Assembly (NCBI GenBank): GCA_046153015.1 | Contig: JBJXGF010000389.1 | Location: 1 to 16,795 of the forward strand | Length of the DNA: 16,795 nt | Source of the DNA: JBJXGF01 sp046153015 | GTDB taxonomy: Bacteria; Actinomycetota; Acidimicrobiia; Acidimicrobiales; CAIXPF01 | Reading direction: 5' to 3' | Shown: in pieces, positions 7,767 through 13,885 of the stretch | How the letters are laid out: every line of letters begins with the position of its first letter | Position numbering within the stretch: the first letter of the stretch is position 1 | The notes under the pieces: generated by a model | The model's database searches: none | Told to the model about the DNA's origin: nothing | What the model saw: only the letters and a program-made list of their open reading frames with translations | Made by a program: the position numbers and the translations under genes

Positions 7767-7891
7767 GCGGTTGTGGCGGGTTGTTCGCGGCGCCCCGAGT
7801 AGACCGCCGCCGGACGGTGCGAAAGCCCTGGTAGAAACGTTGCACAGGTGGCCAATACTGTTGGCCTCGCGAACAACCCGCCACAAACCGC
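7767..7891. repeat. 125-bp inverted-repeat element between convergent genes
   Basis: TTGTGGCGGGTTGTTCGCG (7771-7789) is exactly complementary to CGCGAACAACCCGCCACAA (7868-7886), a 19-bp perfect stem. With one bulged A at 7887 the stem extends four more pairs, GCGG (7767-7770) with CCGC (7888-7891). The 78-base interior contains GGCCAA/TTGGCC (7850-7866), GTGC/GCAC (7817-7845), CCTG/CAGG (7827-7848) and ACCG/CGGT (7803-7818), so it can fold into a branched structure. The GC content of the interior is lower than that of the flanking genes. It starts five bases after the oxidoreductase stop and ends fourteen bases before the SDR stop. It could be a MITE-like mobile repeat, a structured RNA, or an elaborate bidirectional terminator. 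No protein-coding signal is convincing. Confidence 0.75.
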
Positions 7892-7905
7892 CGTTGAGGC
7901 CGCTG

Positions 7906-8691
7906 CTAGTGCGCCAACCAGCCCCCATCGACGGCCACGACCTGGCCGGTCACGTACGAGCTGGCGTCGCTGGCGAGGAAGAGCAGGGCGCCGTCGAGCT
8001 CGCCGGGCCGGCCGGTGCGCCGCATCGGGGTGTTGCGGGTGATCCAGCCGAGGCCGCTGTCGGACTCGATCATGCCGTGGGTGAGCTCGGTGTCGAAGTA
8101 GCCGGGGGCGATGGCGTTGACCCGCACGCCCCGGGTGGCCCACTGCAGCGCCAGCTCCCGGGTGAGGGCGTTGATGCCGCCCTTCGACGCGCAGTACGCA
8201 GCCATCGTGTTCGGCGCCGAGCCGACCTGGCCGTGCACCGAGGAGATGTTGATGATGCTGCCGCCGCCCTGCTCGAGCATCTGGCGGCCGGCGAGCGAGG
8301 CCAGGGTGAACACGGCGTTCAGGTTCACGTCGATGACGCCGCGGAAGCGGGCCGGGTCTTCGGTCTCGGCCTTGTCCGGCGCGTCGGCCGAGCCGGCGTT
8401 GTTGACCAGGATGTCGAGCTGGCCGTGCTCGTCGATCGTGCGGGCGATCAGCGCCTGGCAGGCGGCGTCGTCGGACACGTCGCAGGCGACCGCGGTGATG
8501 CGCGGCGACTCCTTCGCCAACGCCTCCAGCCGCTCGAGGCGCCGGGCGCCGACCACCACGTGGGCGCCGGCGGCGGCGAGCACCCGGGCGAAGCGCTGAC
8601 CGAACCCGCTCGAGGCGCCGGTCACCACGGCCACGCGGCCCGAGACGTCGAACAGTCGCGACACATCGATGGGGTCAGCCAGCTCAGCCAT
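7906..8691 (-). CDS. SDR-family NAD(P)-dependent oxidoreductase
   Basis: A 261-residue classical short-chain dehydrogenase/reductase that interconverts an alcohol and a ketone using NAD(P). Motifs are TGASSGFG (24-31, nucleotide binding), CDV (70-72), NNAG (97-100), Asn123, Ser150/Ser151, and YCASK with Tyr166 and Lys170. C-terminal features GYFDTEL and YVTGQVVAVDGGW are typical of FabG-like and gluconate-5-dehydrogenase-like members. Arg50-Arg51 after the second strand (VVGARR) suggests NADP rather than NAD. It starts at ATG 8691, with a -10-like hexamer eight bases upstream, and is divergent from the LLM oxidoreductase. The substrate is unknown. Its 3' end faces the inverted-repeat element and the ferredoxin oxidoreductase gene. 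Confidence 0.93.
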   Translation of the reverse strand: MAELADPIDVSRLFDVSGRVAVVTGASSGFGQRFARVLAAAGAHVVVGARRLERLEALAKESPRITAVACDVSDDAACQALIARTIDEHGQLDILVNNAGSADAPDKAETEDPARFRGVIDVNLNAVFTLASLAGRQMLEQGGGSIINISSVHGQVGSAPNTMAAYCASKGGINALTRELALQWATRGVRVNAIAPGYFDTELTHGMIESDSGLGWITRNTPMRRTGRPGELDGALLFLASDASSYVTGQVVAVDGGWLAH

Positions 8692-8699
8692 GGGGCGGC

Positions 8700-8705
8700 A
8701 TGCTA
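8700..8705 (-). promoter_or_regulatory. Candidate -10 box for a leaderless SDR mRNA
   Basis: On the minus strand TAGCAT lies eight bases before the ATG at 8691, and no ribosome binding site is visible. The same hexamer occurs seven bases before the aminotransferase ATG (11374), which supports a shared promoter type. Confidence 0.4.
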
Positions 8706-8716
8706 GGGAACGGGCC

Positions 8717-8722
8717 TATCCT
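8717..8722 (+). promoter_or_regulatory. Candidate -10 box for the LLM oxidoreductase
   Basis: TATCCT fits TANNNT and would place the transcription start near 8729, leaving a leader of about 25 bases. TGGGGG (8741-8746) could act as a weak ribosome binding site seven bases before ATG 8754. The divergent SDR promoter lies within 20 bases, so the two promoters could share a regulator. Confidence 0.3.
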
Positions 8723-8753
8723 CGGGCAGATCCACACCGCTGGGGGCGCGTGC

Positions 8754-9650
8754 ATGAAGATCCGCATCGGCTACGGGCTGGGCGTGAACAGCCTCACCAA
8801 TGACACCGAGACCTTCGGGCCCTTCGTCGACGACCTCGAGCGGCTGCAGTTCGACTCGCTGTGGGTGAGCGAGCGGGTGGCCGGCAGCTCGCTCGACCCG
8901 ATGGTGGCCATGAGCTACGCCGCGGGACGCACCACCAAGCTCAAGTTCGGCATGAGCGTGATGGTGCTCTCGGGCCGCAACCCGGTGCTGGTGGCGAAGG
9001 CCTGCGCCTCGCTCGACCGGGTGTCGGGGGGTCGGCTCATCCCCGCGTTCGGCCTCGGCGCGCCGAACCTCGCCGAATGGGGCGCGTTCGGGATCGACCG
9101 CAAGGAGCGGGCCCCGTGGTTCGAGGAGGCGCTGCCGCTCATGCGCCGCCTCTGGTACGAGGACGTGGTCGACCACCACGGCGCCCGGTTCAACTTCGAC
9201 GGGGTGCGCTGCCTGCCCAAGCCGGCGCAGGACCACCTCGACGTGTGGCTCGGCGGCGCCGCGCCCTCCGAGCTGCGCCGCGTGGGCCGCCTGGCCGACG
9301 GCTGGCTCCCCTCGTTCACCACGCCCGAGGACGTGGCCGCCGGCATCGACCTCATCAAGCAGACCGCCGCCGAGCACGGCCGGGAGATCGACCCGGAGCA
9401 CTACGGCTGCCTGATCGCCTACACCCGCGGCCCGCTGTCCGACGCGTACATCGCCACCGCCAAGGCCCGCCGACCCGACCTCGACCCCAACGAGATCGTG
9501 CCCGACGGGATGGCCAACGTGCGGCGGCGCGTCGAACAGTTCATCGCCGTCGGCGTGAGCAAGTTCGTGCTGATCCCCACCCGGGAGCCGGCGAGCTGGA
9601 CCGAGGAGCTCGAAGACGTCGCCGCGGAGATCCTCCCCCTCGAGACCTGA
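8754..9650 (+). CDS. LLM-class F420-dependent oxidoreductase
   Basis: This 298-residue luciferase-like (TIM-barrel) flavin/F420 oxidoreductase is recognised by the N-terminal IGYGLGVNSL strand, FDSLWVSERV, the GMSVMVLSGRNPVLVAKACASLDRVSGGRL segment (about 65-95; the run is broken by small variations in relatives), AFGLGAPNLAEWGAFG, and GGAAPSELRRVGRLADGWLP. In actinobacteria most members with this pattern use cofactor F420 rather than FMN, but the cofactor is inferred. I prefer ATG 8754 over the upstream ATG at 8700, because the latter would add 18 residues that do not fit the family and would overlap the divergent promoter region. The gene ends only four bases before the convergent TetR stop. 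Its substrate is unknown. Confidence 0.9.
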   Translation: MKIRIGYGLGVNSLTNDTETFGPFVDDLERLQFDSLWVSERVAGSSLDPMVAMSYAAGRTTKLKFGMSVMVLSGRNPVLVAKACASLDRVSGGRLIPAFGLGAPNLAEWGAFGIDRKERAPWFEEALPLMRRLWYEDVVDHHGARFNFDGVRCLPKPAQDHLDVWLGGAAPSELRRVGRLADGWLPSFTTPEDVAAGIDLIKQTAAEHGREIDPEHYGCLIAYTRGPLSDAYIATAKARRPDLDPNEIVPDGMANVRRRVEQFIAVGVSKFVLIPTREPASWTEELEDVAAEILPLET

Positions 9651-9654
9651 CTCG

Positions 9655-10326
9655 TCAGCCCGCTTCTCTCCGGGCGGCGGACACGGACCAGATCGGCGGC
9701 GCCGACTGGATGAAGCCCTCCATCAGCGCGGCGATGCCGTCGAGCGCGTCGAAGAGCTGCGGGCCGCGGCCGGCGTTCGGCTCGAGCTGGGTGACGAGCT
9801 CGATCCCGAGGAACAGCGCGGCCACGAGCTGGGCGAGGGCGGCGATCGGCAGCGCGTCGCGCAGCGGGCTCGAGGCCACCGCCCGACGCAGCGCGGTGGT
9901 GAGCATGGCCTCCCAGTCCCCGAACACCTCGCCGAGGGCGGCCGACAGCTCGGGGTCGCCGGTGGCGCCGGCCAGCACCTGGGCCAGGACCATGATGTTG
10001 CCCGAGGCGACGTCTTCCTCGTGGAGCTCGGCCCCGACTCGGGCCAGCTCGGCCAGGCTGGCCACCGCAGCGAGCCGGGCGTCGTACCGGGCGAGGCGCT
10101 CGGCGCTCATCTGGCGCACGGCGGCGAGCACCAGGTCGTTCACGCTGCCGAAGTGGTAGTAGATCGACGCCTGGTTGAAGCCGCCGGTGCGGGCGATCGC
10201 CCGCGCGCTGGCCCCCACCATGCCCTCGGTGCGGATCGTCTCCAGCGTGGCGTGCAGGATGCGCGACCGGGCGGCCTCGCCGGCTTCGCTCGATCGTGTC
10301 CTGCGCCTGGCGCCCCCCTTGCCCAC
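9655..10326 (-). CDS. TetR/AcrR-family transcriptional regulator
   Basis: A 223-residue DNA-binding regulator. After a basic N-terminus (GKGGARRRTRSS) come the TetR helices: RILHATLETIRTEGM, then the helix-turn-helix SARAIARTGGFNQASIYYHFGS (about 40-62), with the signature IYYHFGS. The remainder is the helical ligand-binding and dimerisation domain, with a final WSVSAARREAG tail. GTG 10326 is preceded by AAGGGAG seven bases upstream. It is divergent from the 2-hydroxyacid dehydrogenase, with a candidate operator in the gap, and its stop is four bases from the convergent LLM gene stop. It probably represses one or more of the neighbouring oxidoreductase or aminotransferase genes. The ligand is unknown. 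Confidence 0.92.
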   Translation of the reverse strand: MGKGGARRRTRSSEAGEAARSRILHATLETIRTEGMVGASARAIARTGGFNQASIYYHFGSVNDLVLAAVRQMSAERLARYDARLAAVASLAELARVGAELHEEDVASGNIMVLAQVLAGATGDPELSAALGEVFGDWEAMLTTALRRAVASSPLRDALPIAALAQLVAALFLGIELVTQLEPNAGRGPQLFDALDGIAALMEGFIQSAPPIWSVSAARREAG

Positions 10327-10333
10327 TCACGCG

Positions 10334-10340
10334 CTCCCTT
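10334..10340 (-). promoter_or_regulatory. Ribosome binding site of the TetR gene
   Basis: On the minus strand AAGGGAG is followed by seven bases and GTG 10326. This supports the GTG start and contrasts with the apparently leaderless neighbours. Confidence 0.55.
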
Positions 10341-10394
10341 CTGGACCCCGAACTGCGCACCAGTGTCGCATCGACTCGCCCGCTCACCCTAAGC

Positions 10395-10416
10395 CCGGGC
10401 GCGATAATCCGCCCGG
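10395..10416. promoter_or_regulatory. Palindrome spanning the -10 box, candidate TetR operator
   Basis: CCGGGCG (10395-10401) and CGCCCGG (10410-10416) are perfect inverted repeats around an 8-base centre. The centre contains most of GATAAT (10403-10408), the probable -10 box of the 2-hydroxyacid dehydrogenase gene. A repressor bound here would cover the promoter and the start codon (GTG at 10416). The location between the divergent TetR and dehydrogenase genes fits autoregulated TetR circuits. That the local TetR binds it is inference. Confidence 0.45.
10403..10408 (+). promoter_or_regulatory. Candidate -10 box for a leaderless 2-hydroxyacid dehydrogenase mRNA
   Basis: GATAAT ends seven bases before GTG 10416. 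In this GC-rich sequence it is a conspicuous AT-rich hexamer, and no ribosome binding site follows it. This position decides the start against the in-frame upstream ATG at 10296, which lies inside the TetR coding region. Confidence 0.45.
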
Positions 10417-11351
10417 TGACCGCACCCCGCATCGCCGTCGAACCGCACGACCCCCGCCGCCCGGCGCTCGCCGCGGCGGTCGAGGCCGGCGGGGCCTCGC
10501 TCGGCGACGCGGCCACGGCCGACGCGGCGGTGTGGACCGACCCGGCCGACCCCGCCGGCCTGGCCCGCCTCCTGGCCGACGGCGCACGGCTGCGCTGGGT
10601 GCAGGTGCCCTTCGCCGGGGTCGAGCCGCTGATCGAGGTGATCGCCGCCGACGCCGCCGCCCACCCCGAGCGCCGCTTCACGTGCGGCAAGGGGGTCTAC
10701 GCCGCGCCGGTGGCCGAGCACGCGCTGATGCTGGGCCTGGCCGGCATGCGGGGCCTCGGGCGTTACGCCCGGGCGGCGAGCTGGACGGGGCCCTACGGGG
10801 TGAACCTGCTCGGCGCGAAGGTGACCGTGCTCGGCGGCGGCGAGATCACGGCCGAGCTGATCACGCTGCTCGGGCCGTTCGCCGCCGAGGTGACCGTGGT
10901 GCGCAACCGGCCCCAGCCCCTTCCCGGCGCCGCCCGGGTGCTCGGCCAGGGCGAGCTGCACGCCGCGCTGGCCGACGCCGATCTCGTGGTGCTCGCGCTC
11001 GCGCTGACGCCGTTGACCCGGGGGATCGTCGCCGCCCCGGAGCTGGCGGCGATGAAGCCCACGGCGTGGCTGGTGAACGTGGCCCGCGGCGGCCACGTGG
11101 TCACCGACGACCTGGTCGAGGCGCTGCGCGGCGGCGTGATCGCCGGCGCCGCGCTCGACGTGACCGACCCCGAGCCGCTCCCCGAGGGGCACCCTCTCTG
11201 GCGCCTCCCGAACTGCCTGATCACCCCGCACGTGGGCAACACGCCCGAGATGGGCCTCAAGCTGCTCTCGGTGCGCATCACCGAGAACGTGCGCCGCTTC
11301 GCCCGGGGCGAGGAGCTGCTCGGCCCGATCTACCCCGAGCTCGGCTACTGA
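10416..11351 (+). CDS. D-isomer-specific 2-hydroxyacid dehydrogenase family protein
   Basis: A 311-residue NAD(P)-dependent dehydrogenase that would interconvert a 2-hydroxyacid and a 2-oxoacid. The Rossmann segment is VTVLGGGEITAEL, where the third glycine of GxGxxG is replaced by Thr. Catalytic residues are seen as Arg224 (NVARGG), Glu253 (TDPEPLP) and His272 (TPHVGN), the normal Arg-Glu-His triad. The hinge YAAPVAEHALMLGL is typical. I chose GTG 10416 over the ATG at 10296, which would overlap the TetR gene by 31 bases and add 40 unrelated residues. It is followed after 22 bases by the aminotransferase gene. A 2-oxoacid/2-hydroxyacid enzyme next to a transaminase suggests amino-acid or keto-acid interconversion. 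The exact substrate is not known. Confidence 0.9.
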   Translation: MTAPRIAVEPHDPRRPALAAAVEAGGASLGDAATADAAVWTDPADPAGLARLLADGARLRWVQVPFAGVEPLIEVIAADAAAHPERRFTCGKGVYAAPVAEHALMLGLAGMRGLGRYARAASWTGPYGVNLLGAKVTVLGGGEITAELITLLGPFAAEVTVVRNRPQPLPGAARVLGQGELHAALADADLVVLALALTPLTRGIVAAPELAAMKPTAWLVNVARGGHVVTDDLVEALRGGVIAGAALDVTDPEPLPEGHPLWRLPNCLITPHVGNTPEMGLKLLSVRITENVRRFARGEELLGPIYPELGY

Positions 11352-11360
11352 GCCGTCGCC

Positions 11361-11366
11361 TAGCAT
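11361..11366 (+). promoter_or_regulatory. Candidate -10 box for a leaderless aminotransferase mRNA
   Basis: TAGCAT lies seven bases before ATG 11374, inside the 22-base gap after the dehydrogenase gene. No Shine-Dalgarno is visible. The gene may therefore have its own start in addition to read-through from 10416. Confidence 0.4.
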
Positions 11367-11373
11367 CGCGGCC

Positions 11374-12666
11374 ATGAGCCGAACCGGCGCCGCGCACTAC
11401 CCGTTCGTGCCCGGGGGCGGCGGCCCCACGATCGTGAGCGCGGAGGGGAGCTGGCTCGTCACCTCCACCGGCGAGCGCATCCTCGACGCCGGCGGCGGCG
11501 CGCTGGTGGTCAACATCGGCCACGGCCGGCCCGAGCCGGCCGAGGCGGCGGCGCAGGCCCTCTCCAAGCTCGGCTACGTGATCCCGCCGTGGCCCACCCC
11601 GGCCCGCATCGCGCTGCGCGACCGGCTCGTGGAGCGCTGGCTGCCCGAGGGCCTCACCCGGGTGGGGTTCGTGTCGGGCGGCTCGGAGTCGACCGATTCG
11701 GCCATCCGCCTCGCCCGCGCCCACCACGCCGCCGCCGGGCGCACCGGGCGGTGGAAGGTCATCGGCCGCACGCCCAGCTATCACGGCACCACGATCGCCA
11801 CGCTGGCCGCCGGCCACCACGAGGCCCGCCGGCGGGGCTTCGAGCCCGCCCTGCTCGAGTTCCCCCACGTGCCGTGGGACGACGCGGAGGCGCTCGACAA
11901 GACGATCGAGGCGGAGGACCCGGACACGGTTGCGGCGTTCATCGTGGAGCCGGTGATCGGCTCGGCCGGCTGCTGCTACGTGCCCCCCGAGGGCTGGTTC
12001 TCGCGGGTGGCCGAGATCTGCCGCCGCCACGGCGTGCTGCTCGTGGCCGACGAGGTGATGACCGGCTTCGGCCGCACCGGGAAGCGCTTCGGGGTGGAGC
12101 ACTTCGGCGTCACGCCCGACATCCTGGTCGGCGGCAAGGGCCTGTCGGGGGGCTACGCCCCGATCGGGGGCATCTACGCCGGCGAGCACGTGCTGGCCCC
12201 GCTGGCCGAGACGGGCAGCGGCTTCATGTTCTTCACCTTCGGCGCGCAGGACCTGTGCTGCGCGATCTCGGACCGGGTGCTGCAGGTGCTCGAGGACGAG
12301 CAGCTCGTGGAGCGGGCGGCCCGCCAGGGCGCGGTGCTGCGCCAGCGGCTCGAGCAGCGTCTGGGCGCCGACCCCCACGTGAGCGACATCCGCGGCCTCG
12401 GCCTGATGCAGGGCGTGGAGCTGGTGCGCGAACGCGATCCGTTCACCTGGTGGCCGGCCGGGGTCGGCTTCGCTCAGAAGGTGGTGGCCGAGGCGCTGCA
12501 GCGAGGCGTGTGGGTCTACCCCGCCGGCTCGGGCTCCGCCATGCCCGACGGCGTGATGCTGGGGCCGCCGTTCACGATCACCGACGAGGAGATCGACCAG
12601 ACCGTCGACGTGTTGGGCGACGCGATCAAAGCCGCAGCGGCCGCCGCCGCAGCCGCCGCCCGCTGA
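11374..12666 (+). CDS. Class III PLP-dependent aminotransferase
   Basis: A 430-residue fold-type I aminotransferase that moves an amino group, usually from an omega-amino compound or amine, to a 2-oxoacid. Motifs are VSGGSESTDSAIRLAR (phosphate-binding and substrate loop), YHGTT (about 135), LLVADEVMTGFGRTG with Asp226 holding the pyridine nitrogen, and GGKGLSGGY with the PLP-binding Lys255. The C-terminus ends in a run of ten alanines and Arg encoded by GCC/GCA/GCG codons, which is unusual and perhaps a slippage-prone tail. It is annotated at family level (aspartate aminotransferase family, 4-aminobutyrate or beta-alanine:pyruvate-like), and the substrate is unknown. It probably shares a transcript with the 2-hydroxyacid dehydrogenase and converges on the cystathionine lyase gene. 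Confidence 0.93.
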   Translation: MSRTGAAHYPFVPGGGGPTIVSAEGSWLVTSTGERILDAGGGALVVNIGHGRPEPAEAAAQALSKLGYVIPPWPTPARIALRDRLVERWLPEGLTRVGFVSGGSESTDSAIRLARAHHAAAGRTGRWKVIGRTPSYHGTTIATLAAGHHEARRRGFEPALLEFPHVPWDDAEALDKTIEAEDPDTVAAFIVEPVIGSAGCCYVPPEGWFSRVAEICRRHGVLLVADEVMTGFGRTGKRFGVEHFGVTPDILVGGKGLSGGYAPIGGIYAGEHVLAPLAETGSGFMFFTFGAQDLCCAISDRVLQVLEDEQLVERAARQGAVLRQRLEQRLGADPHVSDIRGLGLMQGVELVRERDPFTWWPAGVGFAQKVVAEALQRGVWVYPAGSGSAMPDGVMLGPPFTITDEEIDQTVDVLGDAIKAAAAAAAAAAR

Positions 12667-12680
12667 GCCGGCCGGGCGGC
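12655..12680. terminator. Hairpin between convergent aminotransferase and cystathionine lyase genes
   Basis: GCCGCCCG (12655-12662) and CGGGCGGC (12673-12680) form a perfect 8-bp stem with a 10-base loop. The left arm lies in the last codons of the aminotransferase, the loop contains its TGA, and the right arm touches the first base of the lyase stop codon. The symmetry would serve both convergent transcripts. There is no T run, so termination would have to rely on the stem alone. Confidence 0.4.
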
Positions 12681-13873
12681 TACAGCGAGTCGAGCGCCTG
12701 GCGGAGGTCGGCCACGAGATCGGCGGCGGTCTCGATGCCGACCGAGAGGCGCACGAGCGAGTCGTCGACCTGCAGCGGAGAGCCGGCGGCCGAGGCGTGG
12801 GTCATGGCCCCGGGGTGCTCGATCAGCGACTCGACCGCGCCGAGGGACTCGGCCAGCGTGAACAGCCGGGTGCGGGTGACCAGCCGATAGGCCGCCTCCC
12901 GCCCGCCGTGGAGCAGGAACGAGACCATGCCGCCGTAGCCCCGCATCTGCCGGGCGGCGGCCTCGTGGCCGGGGTGCCCGGCCAGGCCGGGGTACAGCAC
13001 CCGGCTCACGGCCGGATGACCGGCCAGCAGCTCGACCACCGCCTCGGCGTTGGCGCAATGACGGTCCATGCGCACGGCCAGCGTCTTCAAGCCCCGCAGC
13101 GCGAGGAAGCAGTCGAACGGGGCGGGCACGGCGCCTACCGCGTTCTGGAGGAACCCGTAGCCGGCGGCCAGCTCCTCGTTGTTGGTGGCCACGAAGCCGC
13201 CGACCACGTCGGAGTGGCCGCCCACGTACTTGGTGGTCGAGTGCACCACCACCTCGGCGCCCAGGGCGAGGGGCTGCTGCAGGTACGGCGTGGCGAAGGT
13301 GTTGTCGACCACGCACAACGCGCCGTGGCGGCGGGCGACCTCGGCCACGGCGGCGATGTCGACGACGGTGAGCAGCGGGTTCGTCGGGGTCTCGAGCCAC
13401 ACGACCCGCGCGCCGGCCGGCCACTGCCGGTCGAGCGCCGCGGGGTCGGTCAAGTCGTGCGCCGACCAGGTGACCCCCACGCCGGCGTACACCTTGGACA
13501 CCAGGCGGAACGTTCCGCCGTAGGCGTCGTTGCCGAGCACCACGTGGTCGCCCGGCCCGAGGCGGCGCAGCACGAGGTCCTCCGCGGCCATGCCCGAGGC
13601 CAGCGCGAAGCCGAACCGGGCGCCTTCCAGTGCGGCGAGGCACTGCTCGAGCGCGGTGCGGGTGGGGTTGCCGGTGCGGGAGTACTCGTAGCCCAGGTGC
13701 TCGCCGACCGCCGCCTGCGCGTAGGTGGTGGTCTGGTACACGGGGGTGGTGACCGCCCCGGTGCTCGGGTCGGGGTGCTGGCCGGCGTGCACCGCCCTCG
13801 TCTCGAACCCGAGCGCCTCGCCGCGCTGGCGGTACCGCTCGAGGCCGCTCGGCCCCGGATCCCCGTGGGTCAC
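12680..13873 (-). CDS. metB: Cystathionine gamma-lyase / gamma-synthase family enzyme
   Basis: A 397-residue PLP enzyme of the Cys/Met metabolism family. Motifs are the N-terminal FETRAVHAGQHPDPSTGAV, YEYSRTGNPTR (about 63-73), FALASGMAAEDLVL, the VVWLETPTNPLLTVVD strand, and VVVHSTTKYVGGHSD with the PLP-binding Lys215. It starts at GTG 13873, whose TGA-containing overlap GTGA joins it to the stop of the cystathionine beta-synthase gene. A G-rich ribosome binding site (13876-13885) precedes it. Next to a beta-synthase it most likely cleaves cystathionine to cysteine (reverse transsulfuration). Actinobacterial members named metB can also act as gamma-synthase, and sequence motifs do not separate the two. 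The symbol is therefore only a family label. Confidence 0.92.
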   Translation of the reverse strand: MTHGDPGPSGLERYRQRGEALGFETRAVHAGQHPDPSTGAVTTPVYQTTTYAQAAVGEHLGYEYSRTGNPTRTALEQCLAALEGARFGFALASGMAAEDLVLRRLGPGDHVVLGNDAYGGTFRLVSKVYAGVGVTWSAHDLTDPAALDRQWPAGARVVWLETPTNPLLTVVDIAAVAEVARRHGALCVVDNTFATPYLQQPLALGAEVVVHSTTKYVGGHSDVVGGFVATNNEELAAGYGFLQNAVGAVPAPFDCFLALRGLKTLAVRMDRHCANAEAVVELLAGHPAVSRVLYPGLAGHPGHEAAARQMRGYGGMVSFLLHGGREAAYRLVTRTRLFTLAESLGAVESLIEHPGAMTHASAAGSPLQVDDSLVRLSVGIETAADLVADLRQALDSL

Positions 13874-13885
13874 AGCCCCTCCCCC
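13870..13885 (-). promoter_or_regulatory. GTGA stop/start overlap with G-rich ribosome binding site
   Basis: On the minus strand the TGA of the beta-synthase gene and the GTG of the lyase gene share the four bases GTGA (13870-13873). GGGGGAGGGG (13876-13885) lies two bases upstream. The arrangement indicates translational coupling of the two reverse-transsulfuration enzymes. Confidence 0.6.

Noticed and set aside
2317..7884. Very long minus-strand open frame (about 1855 codons) opposite the NHL and ferredoxin oxidoreductase genes
   Set aside because: It is rich in His, Gly, Arg and Ala with no recognisable domain, as expected for the antisense of GC-rich coding sequence. The plus-strand proteins have clear conserved motifs.
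7767..7891. Integron attC site
   Set aside because: Size and folding are similar, but the characteristic GTTRRRY and RYYYAAC ends are not found, and there is no integrase or cassette structure nearby.
7771..8706. Plus-strand open frame starting in the inverted-repeat element
   Set aside because: It runs antisense through the well-supported SDR gene and has no domain of its own. Its first codons are simply the repeat arm.
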